Assembly: GCA_020217165.1 (NCBI GenBank)
Contig: JAIWOE010000087.1
Coordinates: 1 to 14,759, forward strand
Reading direction: 5' to 3'
DNA from: Desulfovibrio sp.
GTDB lineage: Bacteria > Desulfobacterota > Desulfovibrionia > Desulfovibrionales > Desulfovibrionaceae
Length of the DNA: 14,759 nt
Part shown: positions 7,733-14,678 of the stretch, piece after piece
Position numbering within the stretch: position 1 is the first letter of the stretch
Layout of the letters: every line of letters starts with the position of its first letter
Program-made: the position numbers and the translations under genes
The notes under the pieces: generated by a model
Seen by the model: only the letters and a program-made list of their open reading frames with translations
Database searches by the model: none
Told to the model about the DNA's origin: nothing

Positions 7733-7771
7733 GCCGGGCGGAACAGCGTTGCAGCGACGCCTCCGCCCGGC
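7733..7771. terminator. Convergent-gene hairpin between nadE and the LPP20-like gene
   Basis: GCCGGGCGGA (7733-7742) is perfectly complementary to TCCGCCCGGC (7762-7771). The 19-base interval contains a further short pairing (GCGT with ACGC). The position between two converging genes fits a bidirectional transcription stop, but neither side has a T-run directly after the stem, so this is not a classic intrinsic terminator. A run of six T on the minus strand lies about 27 bases further on, at 7701-7706. Confidence 0.5.
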
Positions 7772-7790
7772 CCGTCAGAGAAACGTGGGT

Positions 7791-8630
7791 CTACTGCCCG
7801 GCCGTCCCAGGAGCGCCACCGGCCCCGGGCACGTCCAGACTCTGGTACTGCGGCTTGGCCTTGGCAGGCTGAATCATGCTGGCGGCATCGGGATTCAGTT
7901 CATCTGTCTGGGACCCCTGCCCCAGCACCTCGACGATGTGCTCTCCGTCAGAATACCGTAAGCGGTTGCCAAGAATATCCTTCACGGTGCGGACGTCCAG
8001 CTGCAGGCGCACGAAGGCGTTGCCGCTTTCATCCCATCCCCAGCCGCGGTTGGGGGAATTGAGATCGATGTTAGGTATGTAGGCGCCGAACACTGCCGCA
8101 CAGACCTTGGCGTGGTTGATGTCCTCGGTCAGCACAAAATTTTCCGTCCGGCTTTTGGACAGGATTTTCTCCCCCACCAGCAGTTCGGCCATTTGATCGT
8201 AGGCGTTCAGCAGGGCCGCCCTGAGGGCCATGAGGGGGGGGCGGGAAGACTGCGTCATGGAGCCGAACCCAATGGACCGCACGGTGACGTTCTTGAACTG
8301 CACCACCTCTCCCAGCACGTTGGTGATGGTGCCGAGGTCGATGTGCCCGAAGGCCAAGGCAATGTCTTTTTCCCGATCGTAGATCATTTTATCTACAATC
8401 ACGCCCTTGATGACTGCGGCGGCCTTGCTTTGCACTTCATAGCGCGGATCTTCGGTCAGGCCCATTTGGGATTCGCTTTTCACCTTGAAGCCCACCACGG
8501 ACTCCACGAGGTTGCGAGTCAAATCCTGCTTGGCCATTTTTACGGACATCAGTTCCTTGTTGGCTGCGGCACAGGGCGCCGTGACGGCGAATACCAAGGC
8601 CAGGCAAGCCAGTATCATGCTGCGGATCAT
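7791..8630 (-). CDS. LPP20/FlgP-like exported protein
   Basis: This 279-residue exported protein has a hydrophobic signal (about 3-23). APCAAA suggests cleavage by signal peptidase I rather than a lipobox, so it is probably periplasmic and not lipid-anchored. Residues 137-153 (LRAALLNAYDQMAELLVG) resemble the helix repeated in LPP20-family proteins, which include Helicobacter Lpp20 and Vibrio FlgP; this assignment is by eye. The preceding region (about 60-125) repeats short beta-like segments, and the C-terminus is Pro/Gly/Ala-rich. The ATG at 8630 is chosen because GGGGAG lies about eight bases upstream and it opens directly into the signal peptide. The open frame extends further upstream, but into the previous gene. 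It is the last gene of the six-gene envelope cluster and ends before the hairpin shared with nadE. Confidence 0.8.
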   Translation of the reverse strand: MIRSMILACLALVFAVTAPCAAANKELMSVKMAKQDLTRNLVESVVGFKVKSESQMGLTEDPRYEVQSKAAAVIKGVIVDKMIYDREKDIALAFGHIDLGTITNVLGEVVQFKNVTVRSIGFGSMTQSSRPPLMALRAALLNAYDQMAELLVGEKILSKSRTENFVLTEDINHAKVCAAVFGAYIPNIDLNSPNRGWGWDESGNAFVRLQLDVRTVKDILGNRLRYSDGEHIVEVLGQGSQTDELNPDAASMIQPAKAKPQYQSLDVPGAGGAPGTAGQ

Positions 8631-8664
8631 AAGATCTCTCCCCGCGTGTTCAGATGTCTGCTGA

Positions 8665-9321
8665 CTATTGAAGTTGTTTGTACCAGGGCTCTTGCGTGGC
8701 ATTGTCCGTCTTGGCGGGCACCTCCTGATGCGGAGCCTGGGCAATGGGGATATCCAGCGTCACGGCTGGTGGCGCGGGGGCCGCGCCCTCAACGGCTTTG
8801 GGCGAAGTGCCGGAAGTCGTTTCGGACGGCCTGCTTTGTGTCAAGTCGGGGGCATCTTCCACTTCCCCAGCCCTGATGCGAAAGGAGTGTTGCCACCGCA
8901 CTTCAGGCACCTGCTGTACCGGGATGTCCAATTCCATGTATTCAATGGATCGTACAAACGTTGTTGGCTGCAACACGCCGCCCGGAATAATGGTGCTCCA
9001 GGAATTCACCTGTTCTCCTTGGGGCGCCAACTGCGTTGCGTACTCAGGCAAGGGCTGAATGCGCAAGGAATCTATTTGAATTTGCAGCCGTGTTGGATCG
9101 TGGGGATCCGGCACGCTTCGCGCGGAAAACTCCACCACGCCGTTGGCAGGCAACAGGCCCTTGCTGCGCAGGTTCTCAAGAATGATGTCCCGCGCCAACC
9201 GCTTGCGATGCGCATGCTGCTGCATCAGATCCATGTTCTCCGCATACCCGTTGTTGGGGAATGCACTCCACAGACCAGAGCAGATGACCGCGCCAAGCAG
9301 GATGCAAAGGGCCTGTTGCAT
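8665..9321 (-). CDS. Exported protein with Pro-rich C-terminus, unknown function
   Basis: No family is recognised. The 218-residue product begins with a hydrophobic signal (about 4-20) and a likely cleavage site after NNGYA (residue 27), so it should be periplasmic. A helical basic stretch (36-56) precedes a central region (about 60-150) of alternating hydrophobic residues that suggests beta structure. Residues 155-205 are rich in Pro, Ala, Thr and Ser and look unstructured. The ATG at 9321 is preceded by AGGA, which overlaps the TAG stop of the TPR lipoprotein gene, so the two are translationally linked. It is 34 bases from the downstream LPP20-like gene. It may link or scaffold the other envelope proteins, but this is inference from position only. 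Confidence 0.75.
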   Translation of the reverse strand: MQQALCILLGAVICSGLWSAFPNNGYAENMDLMQQHAHRKRLARDIILENLRSKGLLPANGVVEFSARSVPDPHDPTRLQIQIDSLRIQPLPEYATQLAPQGEQVNSWSTIIPGGVLQPTTFVRSIEYMELDIPVQQVPEVRWQHSFRIRAGEVEDAPDLTQSRPSETTSGTSPKAVEGAAPAPPAVTLDIPIAQAPHQEVPAKTDNATQEPWYKQLQ

Positions 9322-9330
9322 GGCATGATC

Positions 9331-9975
9331 CTAGAAGTCGCTGGGGTCCAGCGCCTTGGCCCCGCCCTTGAATGTCTTTTCCTGCCGCACGGGCGGCTGG
9401 GCTGGCTTTTTAGGAGCACCGCACTTGGCCTTGGCCTGCGACAGCTCCACCTGGGCTTCGCCATAAGCGGGATTCAGCCGCAGCGCCTTTTCAAAGGCAA
9501 GAATGGCTTCCTTGCAGTTCCGTTCCATCATGTACAGCTTGCCCAGGCAATAGTACACGGTTGGCGACACGCTGTTCAAAGCCCGGGCAGTCTCCAGTTC
9601 GGCCTTTGCCGCCATGGTGTTGCCGCGATTGTAATACAGGATCCCCAAGGCTTCGCGGGTCAGCAAATGATTCGGGTTGTACCGCAGCGCAGCCTGAAAG
9701 GCTTCTTCCGCACGGAGTATTTGATTGAGCTGCACATAGCACATGCCACGATAGTAGTGTGCATCCACCATGCTGGGCATTTGCGCAGCGGCCATTTCAA
9801 ATTGCTCGGCAGCGGGAACATACTGCCCATTATTGTAGAAGTTCAACCCGGCGTTAAAGTATTCCATGGGGGAAGGCGCGACGGGCTGCTGAACCACAAC
9901 CGTTTGTTGCTTGCAGGCCGCCAGGGAAATCAACGCCAACATGGCCAAAGGAAGCAATGCGATTCTGATGCGCAT
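9331..9975 (-). CDS. TPR-repeat outer-membrane lipoprotein
   Basis: This 214-residue lipoprotein has a basic start, a hydrophobic run and the lipobox L18-A19-A20-C21, so it should be cleaved and acylated at C21. The following residue is Lys rather than Asp, which favours delivery to the outer membrane. Residues 37-172 form about four tetratricopeptide repeats, with recurring hallmark pieces such as YFNAGLNFYNNGQY, YYRGMCYVQLNQILRAEEAF, LGILYYNRGNTMAA and LGKLYMMERNCKEAILAFEKALRLNP. TPRs are protein-binding surfaces, so an assembly or scaffolding role in the periplasm is likely (PilF/PilW-like proteins are a known parallel). The C-terminus (188-214) is basic and Pro-rich. AAGGA lies seven bases before the ATG. 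A strong terminator ends only 18 bases upstream of the ATG, so expression must come from read-through or from a promoter inside the preceding gene. Confidence 0.92.
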   Translation of the reverse strand: MRIRIALLPLAMLALISLAACKQQTVVVQQPVAPSPMEYFNAGLNFYNNGQYVPAAEQFEMAAAQMPSMVDAHYYRGMCYVQLNQILRAEEAFQAALRYNPNHLLTREALGILYYNRGNTMAAKAELETARALNSVSPTVYYCLGKLYMMERNCKEAILAFEKALRLNPAYGEAQVELSQAKAKCGAPKKPAQPPVRQEKTFKGGAKALDPSDF

Positions 9976-9993
9976 GGTGGTATCCTTATCTGC

Positions 9994-10022
9994 AAAAAAC
10001 GCCAGTCCGGGAGGGACTGGCG
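9994..10022 (-). terminator. Intrinsic terminator between CsgG-like and TPR lipoprotein genes
   Basis: On the minus strand a perfect 9-bp stem (CGCCAGTCC pairing with GGACTGGCG; 10014-10022 and 10000-10008) with the 5-base loop CTCCC runs straight into six T residues (9999-9994). This is a textbook rho-independent terminator placed 13 bases after the CsgG-like stop codon. It lies inside a row of same-strand envelope genes and very close to the next start codon. Confidence 0.9.
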
Positions 10023-10035
10023 TGTTGCGGTATGC

Positions 10036-10809
10036 CTACTTCTGCCTGTCAATCTCTTGGACTGCCCGTTGCACCAGTCGTTGCGCCATGGTGTCCAGGG
10101 TTACGCCATGCTGTTGGGATTTGGAAAACCCAAGAGCGCCGCCACTTGAGGATCCGATCTCCATCTTTTCTTCAAAATACCCGGTAGAAACTTGCTGCCC
10201 GGTGGAAGCATCGAGGATTTTGTACCGCAGGCCCACAATCCAGATGCCCGCCGCCTCGCTGGAATGCACCGAACTGACGCCGGCTTGTGCGGCATACCCA
10301 GCGCCATATCCCACCGTCTGCCCCAGAATGCCCCCGGCAATACCGCCCAAGGCTCTGCCGTCAAACCCTTGCTGCACCGAGGCCACGGGCTCGGCCTTGA
10401 GGATATCAAACTTCACGAACCACCGGGTCGTCTCGAATTTGCCTTTGCGGAACTTGCTCAAGCCACTCACGTCGCCCATGTTGGCCGCAAGGGCCACTTC
10501 TTCAAGCATGGGGCCAAGATCCGACCGCTCAAGGACCTGGAAATTGGCCTTGGAAAGCTCCAATTCGCCCCAGTCCGCAATGTTGTTGGGTGTAATCTTG
10601 TTCGCAAAACTGACGTTCACCGACTTAAATTCGCCTGGAATAACAACCAGCGATGGTCCCTGGACATTCTGGTTGGCGTAGACAACAGGACGATACATCG
10701 CTTGATCCGCCTGCGCATGCGCCTGCTGCGATGCAGTCCCCTGACAACCAGATAACGCCAGGCTTACGAGCACAAGCCCCACAAGCGCCATGCAACGTAA
10801 TTTGCTCAC
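10036..10809 (-). CDS. CsgG-like outer-membrane lipoprotein
   Basis: This 257-residue lipoprotein has the lipobox L19-S20-G21-C22 followed by Gln, consistent with outer-membrane sorting. Pieces resemble the CsgG/HfaB family, whose founder forms the curli secretion pore: ANFQVLERSDLGPMLEE (89-104), a conserved segment in that family, and the C-terminal IVGLRYKILDASTGQQVSTG (191-210), which matches its closing beta-hairpin. Between them is a glycine-rich stretch (about 154-177), GGIAGGILGQTVGYGAGYAAQAG, possibly a membrane-contacting glycine zipper. The assignment is by eye. The protein may use the CsgG fold without forming a pore. The start is GTG at 10809, supported by GGGGAG eight bases upstream; an ATG six codons later would remove the basic residues of the signal. 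A terminator follows directly. Confidence 0.8.
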   Translation of the reverse strand: MSKLRCMALVGLVLVSLALSGCQGTASQQAHAQADQAMYRPVVYANQNVQGPSLVVIPGEFKSVNVSFANKITPNNIADWGELELSKANFQVLERSDLGPMLEEVALAANMGDVSGLSKFRKGKFETTRWFVKFDILKAEPVASVQQGFDGRALGGIAGGILGQTVGYGAGYAAQAGVSSVHSSEAAGIWIVGLRYKILDASTGQQVSTGYFEEKMEIGSSSGGALGFSKSQQHGVTLDTMAQRLVQRAVQEIDRQK

Positions 10810-10872
10810 GTGTGTTTCTCCCCACTATTGGCCTGATGGACGAACAAATAAAACAGCTTTCCCCATTGCCGA

Positions 10873-12375
10873 TCAAAAACTTTTTACTGCATCAAGAGTC
10901 CCAGAAGAAGACGCTGTTCCTTCTAGCTTTTTCAGAGCCTCAGGCGCCACCTCAGCCACCTTTTGCAAGGTTTGTTCGCTCTTGATCAGATCGCGCAAAC
11001 GCTCTGGCGCTGCCTCCACCAGCTGGCTTGGGGCTGTGCCGTTGAGGCGCTGCGATACTTCTTGCGCCGTCAAGGAACTCTTGAACCCCAAGCGGACCAC
11101 TTGTCCCTGGGCAGATTCCAACGAAAACGCCTCGTGCCCAATCTTTCTGTTCAATGGTCCAAGAATGGAGGTATGCACCAAGTCATTAAAATTGGAGCGA
11201 CCGCCGGTGAACTCCACCTCATACAACGAGAGGCCATTCTTGTCGAAATTTCTAAACTCAATATTCAACACAGGACGCAGCCCAATGAATTCCTTTCGTA
11301 GTAGCTGCCCAGTCTCGTAATTGGGCAAACCAAGCACTTCCAGCTGATACATGTGTGATGGCGCCTGCAGGTGGCTGGCGAAAAATTCCCTGGAAAACTC
11401 TGCACCAATGAGCTGCCCAATTGCTTCAATGGCCTGGTCTTCATCGGGCCATGTTTGCTTCTTTGGTACTTGATTATTGTACAGCAGCTCTTCACCCGTT
11501 CGCGTGTCAATGCACTTCACAGACCATGAAGTCAGCGCATATTTGCTGACAGTGACATTCGAAGGCGGCAAGGTGACAGAGATTTTCTTGAATTTTGCCT
11601 CACCCTTGATAAAGAAATCGGCAGCCATGCTCCGTCTCGCTTCGACGGTGGTTTGCACTTGGTTTTCCACGGTGGACTTGGTCCGCAACTCCGCCTCAAG
11701 GGTAGTGGCCATTTCTTCGGACCAAACGCGGTAACCAAAGCTCTGAATCCGTTCTTTGAGGATGTTCTCCGCGATATCTGAACGAATCACTTCCGTATCC
11801 GTACTGCGATCTGCATCACGCACGAATATGGCAACGGAGATGCGTGGATCTCCCACTTCCTTCAGCAGCATGCGGCGTTCCATGCGGGAGGTTTCCCGCA
11901 AGGCATCCTGCACTCCACCGACATATACTTCGCATTTCATGAGCAGGTGTGCAAAGCCATCTTCGCCGACCCAGGGATCGCTTTCCTTGAGCACCTGCTT
12001 GATAAGTCCCTGGCTGCGGCTCAGCACCTGGTCACGAATCAACGTATAGTTCTCCATCAGCGTGTGGGATTCCACATAGGCTCCCACCGCCTTCTCAAGG
12101 CACTGCGACTTGGCGTCTCGGCGAAGGTCCTCAAGCATTAATCCTTTGTCGCGCTGGTACGTATCTGCATTGGGGTCGGCAAGTCCCTCGGCCGAGACAA
12201 TGATGGTCTTGCTTTCCACAGTCGCTGGGGCTGCCACTGGAGCCTGTTGCTTGGCGAGAACTAGAGAGGGAGACCATGTGATGCTCGCGCACAATAAGGC
12301 AACAGTAAAAAAACACATGCAGCTACCGAGTATATTTTGCGAATTCGAATCTGTCACCATTCGTTCCATCCGCAT
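10873..12375 (-). CDS. FlgT-like exported protein, about three domains
   Basis: This 500-residue exported protein has a hydrophobic signal (about 15-41), with cleavage probably after SLVLA. Residues 80-155 contain DLRRDAKSQCLEKAVGAYVES, then LSRSQGLIKQVLKES, then a YVGG strand. This arrangement resembles the N-terminal domain of the Vibrio flagellar H-ring protein FlgT and LPP20-type repeats. Residues 176-335 form a second domain with RISVAIFVRD and AADFFIKGEAKFKKI, which parallels the product of the gene immediately upstream. Residues 340-435 form a third, beta-rich region, and the last 65 residues are helical and charged. The ATG at 12375 is used because GGGGGGGAAG precedes it and it lies one base after the upstream TGA. 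A flagellar role is not implied, as no flagellar genes are in the window. Confidence is high that it is a gene and moderate on family. Confidence 0.8.
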   Translation of the reverse strand: MRMERMVTDSNSQNILGSCMCFFTVALLCASITWSPSLVLAKQQAPVAAPATVESKTIIVSAEGLADPNADTYQRDKGLMLEDLRRDAKSQCLEKAVGAYVESHTLMENYTLIRDQVLSRSQGLIKQVLKESDPWVGEDGFAHLLMKCEVYVGGVQDALRETSRMERRMLLKEVGDPRISVAIFVRDADRSTDTEVIRSDIAENILKERIQSFGYRVWSEEMATTLEAELRTKSTVENQVQTTVEARRSMAADFFIKGEAKFKKISVTLPPSNVTVSKYALTSWSVKCIDTRTGEELLYNNQVPKKQTWPDEDQAIEAIGQLIGAEFSREFFASHLQAPSHMYQLEVLGLPNYETGQLLRKEFIGLRPVLNIEFRNFDKNGLSLYEVEFTGGRSNFNDLVHTSILGPLNRKIGHEAFSLESAQGQVVRLGFKSSLTAQEVSQRLNGTAPSQLVEAAPERLRDLIKSEQTLQKVAEVAPEALKKLEGTASSSGTLDAVKSF

Positions 12376-12376
12376 T

Positions 12377-13036
12377 TCACTTCCCCCCCTGCGTGCAAAA
12401 ATCCTGATACAGTTGGGCAATGAGGGAGGCTGACTGGCGTTCAACAATGTCCAGCGCCACTCCCATGGTATCAGCACCCGCCCAGGATGATTGGGTTGCA
12501 GACACGTGGGAAACGAGCTTTGCCCCACGGGTCAGGGTCAGTTGGATAGTAACCGAAACATCATTCACATTCATCTGCGCGCCCTTGACATTCATACTCA
12601 TGGCCTGATTCGCGCGAGAGGAAATGACGCCCTTGAGAAAAAAAGCAGCGCCCAGACGACTTGATGCGGAAAGGGCCGCATCGGGATCGTTATTGAGAAC
12701 TGCCCTGATTTGTGCAGCTGCAACCTGCGCATTGATTTGCGCCTGAGAATACGTCTGCAATCCAAGGGCTTGCAGACGAGCATTCAGGGCTTCATGCAAT
12801 AGACCATGGCTACCGCCACCCACCCGCAAATTGCCTCCATGGCGCTCCGCAATTAGAACAGCGATTTTTTGTCCTTTCAAGCTGTTGCGGCATGGCGTGG
12901 ACAATTGGGTCATGATTTGGTCCGCACGGGCCTGATCCGCCATCTGATCCTGACGTTCAGCCTGCGAAAAGGAAAAAGCCCACAATGAAGATACGGAAAA
13001 CAACGTCAAGAGACCGGCAAGAATCAATGCTCGCAT
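12377..13036 (-). CDS. FlgO/CsgG-like exported periplasmic protein
   Basis: This 219-residue protein has a clear signal peptide, MRALILAGLLTLFSVSSLWA, and cleavage near residue 20. After a helical charged segment (26-45), residues 56-215 form an alpha-beta domain: QKIAVLIAER, a helix with LNARLQALGLQTYS, then LGAAFFLKGVISS and VSVTIQLTLTRGAKLVSHVSA. This pattern resembles FlgO and the middle domain of FlgT, and more distantly CsgG. Two cysteines, C49 and C214, could form a disulfide joining the ends of the domain. The ATG at 13036 has GAGGAG five bases upstream; the longer GTG/ATG readings lack one. It is the first gene of the envelope cluster and ends one base before the FlgT-like gene begins, so the two are tightly coupled. 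No convincing promoter was identified in the 121 bp before it. Confidence 0.8.
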   Translation of the reverse strand: MRALILAGLLTLFSVSSLWAFSFSQAERQDQMADQARADQIMTQLSTPCRNSLKGQKIAVLIAERHGGNLRVGGGSHGLLHEALNARLQALGLQTYSQAQINAQVAAAQIRAVLNNDPDAALSASSRLGAAFFLKGVISSRANQAMSMNVKGAQMNVNDVSVTIQLTLTRGAKLVSHVSATQSSWAGADTMGVALDIVERQSASLIAQLYQDFCTQGGK

Positions 13037-13157
13037 GGCAACTCCTCGACCCAACCATGCACCGACGCATGGGATTCCGATCTATCAGCCAGCTTTGTAA
13101 GTTAAGTCAGAAGTTCCAGGGTGGCAACAAAAAAACAGTCCACCCATGAGGGAAAGC

Positions 13158-14195
13158 CTATGCCACCGTGGCGATATACCATGGCGCTGTGAGTGCAAGT
13201 CCTTCTGCAAGCAAGTGGTATGGAGCATACCCCAACAACCCTTGGGCCTTTGTTATGTCTGCACGCGAATGACGCACATCGCCGGCACGAAAGTCGCGGT
13301 ACGTGGGCAACCTGGTGGCAACATCGGGATTATGCGTTGCAACATGCTGCTGAATCATGGCAAATAGCTCATTCAGCGTTGTTTGCTCTCCGCACGCCAC
13401 ATTGTACACTTGGTTAATTGCATTAGGATTAGTGGTCAAACCGGCTCGTAGATTTGCCTGCACTGCATTGTCCACATGGCAAAAATCGCGTGATGTGAGT
13501 CCATCACCATTGATGTAAATAGGGGTTCCCTTCAGCAACCCCTGAAACCACTGAGGAATAACGGCGGCGTACGCACCATGGGGACTTTGCCTCCTGCCAA
13601 AGATATTGAAATAACGAAGCCCAATGCATTCCATGCCATACGTTTTCGAAAATACGTCGGCATACAACTCATTGACGTACTTTGTCACTGCATATGGAGA
13701 AAGTGGCTTTCCAATTACATCTTCAACTTTTGGCAGGACTGGAGAGTCGCCGTATGTTGAGCTTGATGCCGCATACACAAAACGCCGCACCCCGAGATCC
13801 TTGGCTGCAGTCAAAAGTGTTAAAAAGCCTGTAATATTGGCTTGATTAGTACCCAATGGATCTGAAATGGAGCGCGGTACCGAGCCCAATGCCGCCTGGT
13901 GGAGCACAACTTGGACTCCTGCCAAAGCCCGCAAGCAATCCTGCTGGTTGCAGATATCCCCTCGAATAAAGGTGAAATTTCTCCAGAGGTCATTCCCTAC
14001 GCTGGTACGCACATCCTCAAGGTTCAACATGCTTCCAGTGGACAAATTGTCCAATCCAACAACGCGTTGGCCCAGGGAAAGCAACGCTTCTAAAAGGTTG
14101 GAGCCGATGAATCCAGCCACGCCTGTCACCAGCCAGGTCCTCGCAGATTCGGAATTTAATACACCGAAATCACGTAGTATATTTTTATTAACCAT
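13158..14195 (-). CDS. UDP-N-acetylglucosamine 4-epimerase (WbpP/TviC type), SDR family
   Basis: This 345-residue extended short-chain dehydrogenase is predicted to interconvert UDP-GlcNAc and UDP-GalNAc, or their uronic acids, for surface polysaccharide synthesis. The NAD-binding loop GVAGFIG is at 25-31, DNLSTG at 49-54, and [15 protein letters not shown] at 99-113. The catalytic region is [12 protein letters not shown] (141-152), with the active Tyr/Lys in Y168AVTK172. [23 protein letters not shown] and [16 protein letters not shown] are hallmarks of the WbpP/TviC (VipB) subgroup rather than GalE. The ATG at 14195 follows AAGAAGG by about nine bases. No glycosyltransferase or other capsule gene is adjacent, so it stands alone here. 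The coding region is visibly more AT-rich than the left half of the window, which may mean recent acquisition, as is common for surface-sugar genes. Confidence 0.93.
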   Translation of the reverse strand: MVNKNILRDFGVLNSESARTWLVTGVAGFIGSNLLEALLSLGQRVVGLDNLSTGSMLNLEDVRTSVGNDLWRNFTFIRGDICNQQDCLRALAGVQVVLHQAALGSVPRSISDPLGTNQANITGFLTLLTAAKDLGVRRFVYAASSSTYGDSPVLPKVEDVIGKPLSPYAVTKYVNELYADVFSKTYGMECIGLRYFNIFGRRQSPHGAYAAVIPQWFQGLLKGTPIYINGDGLTSRDFCHVDNAVQANLRAGLTTNPNAINQVYNVACGEQTTLNELFAMIQQHVATHNPDVATRLPTYRDFRAGDVRHSRADITKAQGLLGYAPYHLLAEGLALTAPWYIATVA

Positions 14196-14232
14196 GAAGA
14201 CAACCCTTCTTATTTTGATCTGACTTTGCCGC

Positions 14233-14261
14233 TATGTAAGCCAGACCCTCGCATGGGGCAA
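14233..14261 (-). promoter_or_regulatory. Candidate sigma70-type promoter for the epimerase gene
   Basis: On the minus strand TTGCCC (14256-14261) and TACATA (14233-14238) are spaced by 17 bases, about 40 bases before the epimerase ATG at 14195. The site lies in the 135-bp gap shared with the divergent repressor gene, so the repressor could once have controlled both directions. Confidence 0.45.
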
Positions 14262-14273
14262 GCAAGATTTATG

Positions 14274-14302
14274 TTGCCAAACACGAACAGCTCGTATATA
14301 AA
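14274..14302 (+). promoter_or_regulatory. Candidate sigma70-type promoter for the repressor gene
   Basis: TTGCCA (14274-14279) and TATAAA (14297-14302) are separated by 17 bases. Both are close to consensus, making this the best promoter match in the window. Transcription would begin near 14309, followed by GGGAG (14321-14325) and the ATG at 14331. The spacer contains a short inverted pair, ACGA/TCGT (14283-14286 and 14292-14295), which could be an operator half-site pair. That is weak evidence. Confidence 0.55.
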
Positions 14303-14330
14303 AATTAACACCAGCAACACGGGAGCAACA

Positions 14331-14678
14331 ATGAAACGACCCATTCCTTTTGCCGCTTTTTTTGACAGGGTTTCCCAGGCACTGGACCTAAGCTCGCAGC
14401 ATGAGCTGGCGCGAGCGCTTGGTGTCAACCGCTCTGCAATTACGCAAGCAAAAAAGCGGGATATGGTTCCTGAGGGATGGATTGCCATTCTGGCCAGGGA
14501 TCACGCGCTGTCTCCGCAATGGCTTTCGACAGGGGTCGGAGATCCCTTGGCGCATGCCAACACCGCTGGGGATGCGTTCATGCAAATTCCCAAAGTGCGC
14601 GCACGGCTGTGTGCGGGGGGAGGGTCGTTCGAGGTCGATGATGAAGTTGAGGAGTACTATGCGTTTAAGAGCCACTAA
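14331..14678 (+). pseudogene. CI-type phage repressor, truncated by an insertion sequence
   Basis: The surviving 115 residues start at the ATG at 14331, after GGGAG. They carry the bacteriophage CI-type helix-turn-helix domain (about 8-70), including SQHELARALGVNRSAITQAKKR (22-43) and VPEGWIAILARDHALSPQWLSTGVG. This form is widespread in Desulfovibrio-like genomes. The linker IPKVRARLCAGGGSFEVDD then begins. In complete relatives an S24/LexA-like peptidase domain with a Ser-Lys dyad follows, giving a protein of about 220-240 residues. Here the frame runs into the insertion sequence just after EEYYAF and stops at KSH. The peptidase and dimerisation half is missing. The fragment could still bind DNA weakly, but it is probably a broken gene. 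The remaining 3' part may lie beyond the far end of the insertion. Confidence 0.8.

Noticed and set aside
8668..10149. 493-codon plus-strand open frame
   Set aside because: Antisense to the exported protein and TPR lipoprotein genes, which have signal peptides, lipobox, repeats and ribosome-binding sites. The antisense product shows no recognisable feature.
13129..13155. Possible terminator after the epimerase gene
   Set aside because: Seven T occur on the minus strand, but the preceding sequence pairs over only about three bases (CCC/GGG), so a real stem is not supported.
13037..13157. Promoter for the envelope gene cluster
   Set aside because: The best arrangement (CTGACT, 17 bases, TGATAG) matches the -10 consensus in only two positions, and no sigma54-type GG/GC pair was found. 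It is left unannotated.
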